Below, one piece after another: positions 52,833 to 59,445 of a stretch of DNA of 64,000 bases. The notes under the pieces were generated by a model. It had not been told where the DNA came from. It saw only the letters and a program-made list of their open reading frames with translations, and did no database searches. The position numbers were made by a program, and so were the translations under genes. The stretch spans positions 62,001-126,000 of the forward strand of contig JAGFIU010000010.1 in assembly GCA_024103355.1 (NCBI GenBank), read 5' to 3'. The number at the start of each line of letters is the position of its first letter. Position 1 is the first letter of the stretch. The stretch comes from Bacteroidota bacterium (GTDB lineage: Bacteria; Bacteroidota; Bacteroidia; NS11-12g; UBA955).

Positions 52833-54047
52833 ATGTTTGGACTGTTTTATCGCATAGGAATTGAACTGTACTTTTTATTGGTACGAATTGTTTCAATTTT
52901 TAACAAGAAAGCAGCTCTGTTTATTAACGGAAGAAAAAACACTTTTCCTTCACTCCAAACATTAACAACCAAATCAAGCGAAAGAATCTGGTTTCATTGT
53001 GCATCCTTAGGGGAATTTGAGCAGGCAAAGCCAATCATTGAAAAACTTAAACAACAGAAACCGGAGGTTTTTATTGCAATCTCATTTTTTTCTCCTTCAG
53101 GATATGAAATTGCCAAAAACTACAAACATGCTGAATGGGTTGGATATTTACCTAAAGACACAACATCAAATGCCAAAAAATTCATCCAATTACTGCAACC
53201 GGACAAAGCCGTTTTTGTTAAATATGAAATCTGGTATTTTTTCTTAAAAGAGCTCCATAAACAAGGAGTTGCAACTTATTTGGTTTCTGCAAAATTCAGA
53301 AAAGGGGGGTTGCTCAACCCGTTTATTAAACCTTATTTTTTGCCTTTGCTCAAAGGCATCAGGAAGATTTATCTGCAAGACAACAGCTCTTATATTATTC
53401 TCAAAAATGAAGGGTTGACGCAAATAGAACTTTCAGGTGACACAAGGGTTGACAGGGTTTTGGCTATTTCAAAACAAGAATTTGATATCAGTCGTTTTGA
53501 AGAATTTACCAAACAATCCAAAATACTGATTGGCGGAAGTACATGGCATCAAGAGGAGAATCTTCTGTTTGAAGCGATGAAAAAACTGCCGCCATTTGTC
53601 AAACTAATTATTGCACCGCACGATATCAAGAGAAGTGCTGATATACAAAAGAAGTTTTCAAAGTTTGGAGCAGTCTTGTATTCACAATGGAATCAGGATG
53701 CAAACACAAGAGTTTTGGTAATTGACAGTATTGGAGAATTATCAAAACTTTATCGCATAGCAGGAATTGCGTTAGTAGGCGGGGGATTCAATAATGCGCT
53801 TCACAATATTTATGAACCGGCTGTTTACGGAATACCGGTTATGTATGGTAACAATGCACCAAAGTATCCTGAAGCCGAGTTGTTTGCTCAAAAAGGAATC
53901 GGATTTCCTGTTAGAACCTCCGGTGAAATATACAACCATACATTGGCTGCCAATTCAATATATAAAGAGATTAAAAACAAATCCTCGCTATTTTTCAATG
54001 AAAACAAAGGTATTTGTCTTAAAATTTCAACCGAATTATTAAGCTGA
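52833..54047 (+). CDS. waaA: 3-deoxy-D-manno-octulosonic acid transferase
   Basis: About 404 residues, a GT-B enzyme that adds Kdo from CMP-Kdo to lipid IVA. Marks: IWFHCASLGEFEQAKPIIE with the catalytic Glu, FFSPSGYEIAKN, VFVKYEIWYFFL, and GIALVGGGFNNALHNIYEPAVYG near the C-terminus. The ATG at 52833 gives the normal N-terminal membrane anchor (FGLFYRIGIELYFLLVRIV); a TTG three codons before is rejected. Its presence shows that the organism makes lipid A with Kdo. Confidence 0.95.
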   Translation: MFGLFYRIGIELYFLLVRIVSIFNKKAALFINGRKNTFPSLQTLTTKSSERIWFHCASLGEFEQAKPIIEKLKQQKPEVFIAISFFSPSGYEIAKNYKHAEWVGYLPKDTTSNAKKFIQLLQPDKAVFVKYEIWYFFLKELHKQGVATYLVSAKFRKGGLLNPFIKPYFLPLLKGIRKIYLQDNSSYIILKNEGLTQIELSGDTRVDRVLAISKQEFDISRFEEFTKQSKILIGGSTWHQEENLLFEAMKKLPPFVKLIIAPHDIKRSADIQKKFSKFGAVLYSQWNQDANTRVLVIDSIGELSKLYRIAGIALVGGGFNNALHNIYEPAVYGIPVMYGNNAPKYPEAELFAQKGIGFPVRTSGEIYNHTLAANSIYKEIKNKSSLFFNENKGICLKISTELLS

Positions 54048-54097
54048 TATTGTTTTTGTCAGAACAGTAAGCATCTGGTTTTTTAACCCAAATTCCT

Positions 54098-54105
54098 TAT
54101 CTTTG
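54098..54105 (+). promoter_or_regulatory. -7 promoter box for DUF3127 gene
   Basis: TATCTTTG followed by CATG, a full TAnnTTTG match, 26 nt before the ATG at 54132. Confidence 0.55.
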
Positions 54106-54131
54106 CATGACTTTACGAACAAAACATTATC

Positions 54132-54554
54132 ATGGAATTAACAGGAAAAATTATCAAAGTATTACCTATGCAGTCCGGAACAAGTGCCAAAGGAGAATGG
54201 AGAAAACAAGAATTTGTGATTGAAATACCCGGAACATATCCCAAAAAAGTTGCCCTTACTGCTTGGAATGAAAAAGCACAAGAAGTACAATCCCTTGGTT
54301 TGGGACAGGAAATAAAAGCTCAAATTGACATAGAGTCAAGAGAATACAATGACAGATGGTACACAGATATCAGAGCTTGGAAAATTGAAAAAGCAAATGC
54401 TTCTTCAAGCAGTTCAACACCTTCCTCAAACCCTGCTAACAATACAAATCCTGCAAGCACCGGTTCTCCCTTTGATTCAGCTTCAGAATCAGGCAATGAC
54501 CCTTTTGGAAGCAATGACCCTTCTCAAAATCAGGAAGACGATTTGCCATTCTGA
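54132..54554 (+). CDS. DUF3127 protein (small OB-fold-like, Bacteroidota)
   Basis: A 140-residue protein. The first 88 residues (MELTGKIIKVLPMQSGTSAKG, EWRKQEFVIEIPGTYPKKVALTAWN, IKAQIDIESREYNDRWYTDIRAWKIEK) match DUF3127, a Bacteroidota domain that looks like an OB fold. The rest is a Ser/Asn/Pro-rich tail ending in an acidic SQNQEDDLPF, much like the acidic tip of single-stranded DNA-binding proteins (ends ..DDLPF). So an SSB-like nucleic-acid role is plausible, but I know of no proof. Monocistronic between promoter and terminator. Confidence 0.85.
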   Translation: MELTGKIIKVLPMQSGTSAKGEWRKQEFVIEIPGTYPKKVALTAWNEKAQEVQSLGLGQEIKAQIDIESREYNDRWYTDIRAWKIEKANASSSSSTPSSNPANNTNPASTGSPFDSASESGNDPFGSNDPSQNQEDDLPF

Positions 54555-54575
54555 TAAAGCAGTTATAAAGCATTT

Positions 54576-54607
54576 AAAAAGAGGAGCACGAGGGTGTTCC
54601 TTTTTTG
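54576..54607. terminator. bidirectional intrinsic terminator
   Basis: GGAGCAC (54583-54589) pairs with GTGTTCC (54594-54600) with one G-T pair and a 4-base loop. An A-rich tract precedes and a T6 tract follows, so it can act for the rightward DUF3127 gene and the leftward glycosyltransferase. Confidence 0.82.
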
Positions 54608-54612
54608 TTTTG

Positions 54613-55572
54613 TTACATTCTCATTTTTATTAAATCACGTATTGTCTCAATATCAGCCCATTTGAATTTAGTCAAATAAACGATAGAATGATAATAACAG
54701 GCTTTCAAAACCTGATAACTGTATAGGGCTTTCAAATACTTTTTGTTTAAACCCAATACGTTGATTTTGTTTGATTGATAAACTAATTGCAGAAGATTAA
54801 GTGCTTCATTGATTTCTTTTTTATCACATAATCTAATATCCCTTAAAAACTTATTCAAAGACAAGATTTGTTCGTCTTGACAATGTATATCCAAGGATTG
54901 CAATTTTTGTTTTTGGACATAAAGTTGTTCTTGTGTATGGTGATCAAAATCCGGTTTATAAGAGGAATGAACAAGGCGATATTTTGCCAAAGGTTTACGG
55001 ATTATCTCCGGACTGCCTTTTTGTACCAACTTCCACAGATAATCAAAATCCTGAATGCGTTTGAGAAATAAATCGAAGCAGATACCCTCATACTTTCTTG
55101 CCATACAGGAACTGAAAAAAACAGGTTGTTTAAAGAAAAGAACATGCTTGAGTAATTTTGGATTATTGGGAAAATGTGTGGAATAGCAATGATGTTCATC
55201 AAAAACTACTACATCCGAAAAACAGACACTGCACAAAGGATTATCAGAGAGAAACTGCACTTGTATCTCAATTCTGTCGGGATTGGCAATATCATCGGCA
55301 TCGAGCCATGCAACAAGAGAACCTCGGGATTTTTCCAACAACTCATTTCTAGAAGCAGGAATTCCTAATCTTTGGGAGTGTTTAATCACGACAATGCGTT
55401 TGTCATCAAAGGATTGAATAATAGATTCGGTATTGTCGTCAGAGCCGTCATTGCAAATCAGCAGCTCAAAAGTAGGATAGCTTTGTTCAAGAACAGATTG
55501 TATAGCATCAGCAATAAATTTTTCTCCGTTGAAAACAGGCATCAGAACCGAAACCAAAGGAGTGTTTTGCAT
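54613..55572 (-). CDS. family 2 glycosyltransferase
   Basis: A 319-residue GT2 enzyme with the GT-A fold. Marks: VSVLMPVFNGEKFIADAIQSVLEQSYP, ELLICNDGSDDNTESII, LGIPASRNELLEKSRG, and LVAWLDADDIANPDRIE with the DxD metal site. It would add sugars to a glycan at the membrane. Starts directly after the rlmB stop, so it is probably co-transcribed with it although the functions differ. Substrate unknown. Confidence 0.9.
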   Translation of the reverse strand: MQNTPLVSVLMPVFNGEKFIADAIQSVLEQSYPTFELLICNDGSDDNTESIIQSFDDKRIVVIKHSQRLGIPASRNELLEKSRGSLVAWLDADDIANPDRIEIQVQFLSDNPLCSVCFSDVVVFDEHHCYSTHFPNNPKLLKHVLFFKQPVFFSSCMARKYEGICFDLFLKRIQDFDYLWKLVQKGSPEIIRKPLAKYRLVHSSYKPDFDHHTQEQLYVQKQKLQSLDIHCQDEQILSLNKFLRDIRLCDKKEINEALNLLQLVYQSNKINVLGLNKKYLKALYSYQVLKACYYHSIVYLTKFKWADIETIRDLIKMRM

Positions 55573-56322
55573 TTATTGAGATTGTTTGAAAACTTCGTAG
55601 GCTAAAATACCGGCAGCAACGGAAACATTGAGGCTGTCCAAATCTCCTGAACGCGGAATTTGAATATGCTCATCGCAGAGTTTGAGAATAGAATGGGAAA
55701 TACCTTCATCCTCAGACCCCATAACCAAAGCAATCGGTGCGCTCAAATCGCAATCCCAAACGGGTTTTTCCGCTTTTTCAGAAGCTCCGACAATTCTCAA
55801 ACCGGAATGTTTCATAAAAAAGACTGCTTGTTTGAGTACATGAGTTCTGCAAACCGGAATTTTGAGCAATGCACCTGCAGAAGCCTTCACGGCTTCATCA
55901 TTAAAACGAGCATTGCCTCTTGCCGGAATAACCAAAGCATGAAACCCCAAAAAGAGTGCGGTACGAGCAATGGCACCAAAATTTCGCACATCGGTTACAC
56001 CGTCCAAAACCATAATCTTTGGTGATTCACCTTTTTCGATGATATCGGGAATCAAATTTTCAATATCGCCATAGGCAACAGGACTAATATAAGCTACAAC
56101 GCCCTGATGATTGCGGGTGTTTGAGATTCGGTCAAGTTTTTGGGAAGGTACAACAAAGCAAGGAATCTTCAAACCCCTGCTTTTTTTGATTATTTCCTTT
56201 ATCCCTTGAGCGGCTATATCGTCCTTTACAAAAATCTTTTCAACATTATCAGGATTTCCAAGCGCTTCTTCAACAGGGTGAATGCCATAAATGACCAGAT
56301 TGTCTTTGTTTTGATGTGCCAT
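55573..56322 (-). CDS. 23S rRNA 2'-O-methyltransferase RlmB-like (TrmH/SpoU family)
   Basis: A 249-residue SpoU-family methyltransferase. The N-terminal RNA-binding domain (LVIYGIHPVEEALGNPDNVEKIF) is followed by three SPOUT motifs: LDGVTDVRNFGAIARTA, ALVMGSEDEGIS and SLNVSVAAGILAYE. Closest to RlmB, which methylates G2251 of 23S rRNA; TrmH-like tRNA enzymes are the alternative. Start ATG with a promoter box 8 nt upstream. Confidence 0.9.
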   Translation of the reverse strand: MAHQNKDNLVIYGIHPVEEALGNPDNVEKIFVKDDIAAQGIKEIIKKSRGLKIPCFVVPSQKLDRISNTRNHQGVVAYISPVAYGDIENLIPDIIEKGESPKIMVLDGVTDVRNFGAIARTALFLGFHALVIPARGNARFNDEAVKASAGALLKIPVCRTHVLKQAVFFMKHSGLRIVGASEKAEKPVWDCDLSAPIALVMGSEDEGISHSILKLCDEHIQIPRSGDLDSLNVSVAAGILAYEVFKQSQ

Positions 56323-56330
56323 CAGCGGGA

Positions 56331-56338
56331 CAAATGTA
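56331..56338 (-). promoter_or_regulatory. -7 promoter box for rlmB-like gene
   Basis: Minus-strand TACATTTG followed by TCCC, a full TAnnTTTG match, 8 nt before the ATG at 56322. Confidence 0.5.
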
Positions 56339-56352
56339 GCAGATTTGAAGGG

Positions 56353-56679
56353 TTAATGAGATACAATTTTCAGACCCACAATAGAAGCAATCAATGTTAC
56401 CAAGAAGAACAAACGCCAAAAATCAGTGGGTTCATCAAAAACAAAAATCCCCATCAATACAGTGCCAACAGCCCCAATACCCGTCCAAACGGCATAAGCA
56501 GTGCCGATTGGAAGGGTTTGTGTTGCTTTGACTAACAGAATCATACTGATAGTAAGCGAAACGAAAAATCCAATATACCACCAAAATGCTTCCATTCCTG
56601 TAGTTTCTTTAGCCTTGCCCAAACAAGATGCAAAACCCACTTCAAATAAGCCTGCAATGATGATGATGATCCAATTCAT
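56353..56679 (-). CDS. SMR-family small exporter (Gdx/SugE-like)
   Basis: A 108-residue membrane protein with four helices, the SMR size. The coupling Glu13 is in IAGLFEVGFASCL, and the third helix LPIGTAYAVWTGIGAVGTVLMGIFVF fits the Gdx/SugE clade better than EmrE. Gdx members export guanidinium in exchange for H+; others export quaternary ammonium. The ATG at 56679 is chosen because a longer upstream frame adds a non-SMR tail. Located 58 nt after crcB, with its own promoter box. No guanidine riboswitch is seen. Confidence 0.87.
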   Translation of the reverse strand: MNWIIIIIAGLFEVGFASCLGKAKETTGMEAFWWYIGFFVSLTISMILLVKATQTLPIGTAYAVWTGIGAVGTVLMGIFVFDEPTDFWRLFFLVTLIASIVGLKIVSH

Positions 56680-56706
56680 TATGAATTTGTTTGCAGCAAA
56701 AGTCAG

Positions 56707-56714
56707 CAAAATTA
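56707..56714 (-). promoter_or_regulatory. -7 promoter box for the SMR gene
   Basis: Minus-strand TAATTTTG followed by CTG, a full TAnnTTTG match, 27 nt before the ATG at 56679, in the short gap after crcB. Confidence 0.5.
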
Positions 56715-56737
56715 ACGGGAATAAGAAATGAAAATGG

Positions 56738-57112
56738 CTACTTCTCAACAAGCCACAAACCGAATAATACGGCTGCAATTCCAAGTGCAATACTCAGAAT
56801 CGTGTAGGTTGCAAAATTCAGGTATTGACCATCGTGCAGCAAACGAACATTGTCGGAGGCAAAGGTGGAGAAAGTTGTATAAGCACCGCAAAATCCTGTT
56901 ACAAAAAACAATCTCCAATCTACATTAAACCATTCAGTTTGTTCCAGCAGGCCAAACGCTATTCCAATCAATAAACAACCCAATACATTAACAGTAAAAG
57001 TTCCAAACGGAAAGGCAGAAGGAATAAGGCGGGTAGCAGCCATATCGGTAAGAAACCTGCCAATACTTCCCAAAGCACCTCCAATTCCGATGATTAAAAT
57101 TGCTCTCAGCAT
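56738..57112 (-). CDS. crcB: fluoride exporter CrcB/Fluc
   Basis: About 124 residues with four helices, the size of a single-copy Fluc channel, which works as a dual-topology dimer to let F- out of the cell. Marks: GGALGSIGRFLTD, FPFGTFTVNVLGCLLIG with the conserved Asn, and TGFCGAYTTFSTFASD, which lines the fluoride path. ATG at 57112; a TTG eight codons upstream falls in the promoter and is rejected. No fluoride riboswitch is visible upstream. Confidence 0.93.
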   Translation of the reverse strand: MLRAILIIGIGGALGSIGRFLTDMAATRLIPSAFPFGTFTVNVLGCLLIGIAFGLLEQTEWFNVDWRLFFVTGFCGAYTTFSTFASDNVRLLHDGQYLNFATYTILSIALGIAAVLFGLWLVEK

Positions 57113-57133
57113 GAACTTGATGAATTTTAGCAG

Positions 57134-57165
57134 CAAAAGTATTGAAGCCCTTCTGTATTTTTCAA
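57134..57165 (-). promoter_or_regulatory. promoter of crcB (-33 and -7 elements)
   Basis: On the minus strand TTG (57165-57163) and TACTTTTG (57141-57134) are 21 nt apart, both matching the Bacteroidota pattern. The box is 21 nt before the crcB ATG. Confidence 0.6.
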
Positions 57166-57272
57166 CATTATAAAAGGAGGAAAGAAAAAAGTCAATAATT
57201 GAGGGCTGTTTTCTGCAACAAAACTGTGAATAACAACAAGGAGTAGAAGTGTATTAAACCTTGTAATTGGCT

Positions 57273-57280
57273 TATTTTTG
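57273..57280 (+). promoter_or_regulatory. -7 promoter box for purD
   Basis: TATTTTTG followed by CAAT, a full TAnnTTTG match, only 4 nt before the purD ATG. Confidence 0.6.
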
Positions 57281-57284
57281 CAAT

Positions 57285-58562
57285 ATGAATATACTCATCT
57301 TGGGAACAGGAGCAAGAGAGCACGTATTTGCATGGAAAATTAGTCAAAGTCCTCTGTGTACCAAGCTATATATTGCAAGCGGAAATGCAGGGACAGCACA
57401 ATACGGAACCAATATCAATATCAGCCCGACAGATTTTGAATCTATCAAAGTTTTTTGTATAGAAAAAAATATCGAATTGGTAATACCGGGCAATGAAGAC
57501 CCTTTGGTACTGGGTATCACCGACTATTTGGAAAAAGAGATTAAAAATATCAAGGTAGCAGGACCTTCAAAAAAGGGAGCACAACTTGAAGGAAGTAAAG
57601 ATTTTGCAAAGGAATTTATGATAAAACACAATATTCCAACCGCACGTTTTTCAACCTTCACAAAATCAACCATCAATCAGGCATATCAATTCTTAGAAAC
57701 CCTCAATGCACCTTATGTATTGAAAGCAGACGGACTTGCTGCCGGAAAAGGAGTATTAATCTGTGGCTCATTGGAAGAAGCCAAAAAGAATCTCTATGAA
57801 ATGTTGGAAAACAACAAATTCGGAAAAGCTTCAGAAAAAGTAGTGATTGAAGAGTTCTTAACCGGAATAGAACTTTCATGTTTTGCACTGACGGATGGAA
57901 AAAATTATGTTTTGTTGCCTGAAGCAAAAGATTATAAACGTATCGGAGAGGGAGACACAGGGCTTAATACAGGCGGAATGGGAGCCGTATCTCCGGTGCC
58001 GTTTGCCAACAAAACGTTTATGTATAAGGTCGTTAATAAAATTATTAAACCCACCATAGCCGGAATCAAAAAGGACAAATTGAATTACAAAGGATTTATC
58101 TTTTTCGGGTTGATTAATTACATGGGAGAACCTTATGTGATTGAATATAACGCCCGTATGGGAGACCCTGAAACAGAAGTAGTGATTCCGAGAGTGGAAA
58201 ATGATTTGGTTGAATTGCTCTTGGCAAGTTGTACCAAATCCCTTGATAAATGCAAAATTAAAATCAAAAAAGAGTATGCCACAACCGTGTTTACTGTAAG
58301 CGGAGGCTATCCTGAAGAATACAAAAAGGGAATGGAAATCACCGGTTTTGAATACCTAAAGGACTGCATACCTTTTCATGCAGGTACGCAAGAATCAGAC
58401 GGCAAAATTGTAACCTCAGGAGGAAGGGTTATTGCATTTACTGCCTTAGATAATAGCTTACTGGATGCCTTGTTAAAATCATATAAAGCCGCACATACTA
58501 TCACTTTTCAAGGCAAATATTACCGCACTGATATTGGAAAAGATTTGTTAGACTACCTATAA
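57285..58562 (+). CDS. purD: phosphoribosylamine--glycine ligase
   Basis: About 425 residues, an ATP-grasp enzyme that makes GAR in purine synthesis. Marks: MNILILGTGAREHVFAWK at the start, VIPGNEDPLVLGITDYL, APYVLKADGLAAGKGVLIC, DTGLNTGGMGAVSPVPF, and VIEYNARMGDPETEVVIPRV. The ATG at 57285 matches the family N-terminus. DUF502 gene starts 6 nt after its stop. purK is at 31.5 kb. Confidence 0.97.
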   Translation: MNILILGTGAREHVFAWKISQSPLCTKLYIASGNAGTAQYGTNINISPTDFESIKVFCIEKNIELVIPGNEDPLVLGITDYLEKEIKNIKVAGPSKKGAQLEGSKDFAKEFMIKHNIPTARFSTFTKSTINQAYQFLETLNAPYVLKADGLAAGKGVLICGSLEEAKKNLYEMLENNKFGKASEKVVIEEFLTGIELSCFALTDGKNYVLLPEAKDYKRIGEGDTGLNTGGMGAVSPVPFANKTFMYKVVNKIIKPTIAGIKKDKLNYKGFIFFGLINYMGEPYVIEYNARMGDPETEVVIPRVENDLVELLLASCTKSLDKCKIKIKKEYATTVFTVSGGYPEEYKKGMEITGFEYLKDCIPFHAGTQESDGKIVTSGGRVIAFTALDNSLLDALLKSYKAAHTITFQGKYYRTDIGKDLLDYL

Positions 58563-58568
58563 TTTCTC

Positions 58569-59138
58569 ATGGACAAAAACGATAAAACATCTCATTTTAC
58601 AAACAAACTTCTCACTTGGTTTTTTAGAGGGTTATTAATTGTACTACCACTTTCACTCACAGTTTATCTGTTAATTTCAATCTTTACATGGTTAGACGGT
58701 TTGCTCGGATTCAAACATACAGGATTGGGTATTTTATTGCTTTTGTTGATTATCATTGTTATAGGGATGTTTGGCACTAGCCTTATCACAAAACCTTTTA
58801 TCAATCTGTTGGAAACCCTGATTGAAAAAACACCGGGTATCAAACTGATTTACACCTCAATCAAAGATTTGTTAGAGGCATTTGTTGGAGATAAAAAGAA
58901 ATTTAACAAACCGGTGATGATAAATGTTGAAGGAGAGTCAGTTTATAAAATCGGATTTATTACATCCGAAAGCCTGAAAGACTTGCACATGGAAGGTTTT
59001 TGTTCGGTTTATATTCCTTTTTCTTATACTTTTTCGGGACATTTGTATATTGTCCATACCAGCAAAATAAAGCCGATAGACGGCAACCCCGCAGACTTGA
59101 TGAAGTTTGTGGCTTCCGGTGGTGTTACACAGTTATAA
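58569..59138 (+). CDS. DUF502 membrane protein
   Basis: A 189-residue protein of the DUF502 family. Two helices lie near residues 16-40 (FFRGLLIVLPLSLTVYLLISIF) and 53-70 (LGILLLLLIIIVIGMFG), then a cytoplasmic or periplasmic part with TPGIKLIYTSIKDLLEAFVG and a final domain. The family is widespread but has no firmly known role. It is in an operon with purD and ends at a strong terminator. Confidence 0.88.
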   Translation: MDKNDKTSHFTNKLLTWFFRGLLIVLPLSLTVYLLISIFTWLDGLLGFKHTGLGILLLLLIIIVIGMFGTSLITKPFINLLETLIEKTPGIKLIYTSIKDLLEAFVGDKKKFNKPVMINVEGESVYKIGFITSESLKDLHMEGFCSVYIPFSYTFSGHLYIVHTSKIKPIDGNPADLMKFVASGGVTQL

Positions 59139-59153
59139 CAGAACTACATAGAC

Positions 59154-59195
59154 AATAAAAAAGGGTTTTCGAAAAGTCGAAAACCCTTTTTTATT
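59154..59195. terminator. strong bidirectional terminator next to tRNA-Val
   Basis: Perfect 19-base inverted repeat: 59154-59172 pairs with 59177-59195 around AAAG. A6 and T6 tracts flank a GGGTTTTCGA/TCGAAAACCC core, so it can end both the DUF502 transcript and the leftward tRNA. Its last base is also the last base of the tRNA CCA end. Confidence 0.94.
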
Positions 59196-59272
59196 GGTGG
59201 GAGTTATAGGATTCGAACCTATGACCCTCTGCTTGTAAGGCAGATGCTCTGAACCAACTGAGCTAAACTCCC
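59195..59272 (-). tRNA. tRNA-Val (anticodon TAC)
   Basis: Read on the minus strand, GGGAGTT pairs with AACTCCC to form a 7-bp acceptor stem, followed by the discriminator A and an encoded CCA (59197-59195). The D arm has AGCTCAGTTGG, the anticodon stem TCTGC/GCAGA encloses CTTACAA with anticodon TAC (valine, codon GUA), and the T arm shows GGTTCGAATCC. No intron. Without CCA the gene is 59198-59272. Confidence 0.97.
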
Positions 59273-59445
59273 TGATAAATTGCTTTTTTTTAAAGAACTA
59301 CCCTTGAATAAGGGGCTGCAAATATAAAACTGTAATTCTAATTCCAAAAAAAAATTTCAGATATTAAATTGGCTGTTGAATTGTGTATTAGTTTTTTTAC
59401 GCGAACACTACTCTTGTGTTGTTTTGCGTTTTCTTATCAATACAG

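Noticed and set aside
57113-57200. Fluoride riboswitch upstream of crcB
   Set aside because: The short leader lacks the conserved fluoride-aptamer pseudoknot elements; only a promoter is visible.
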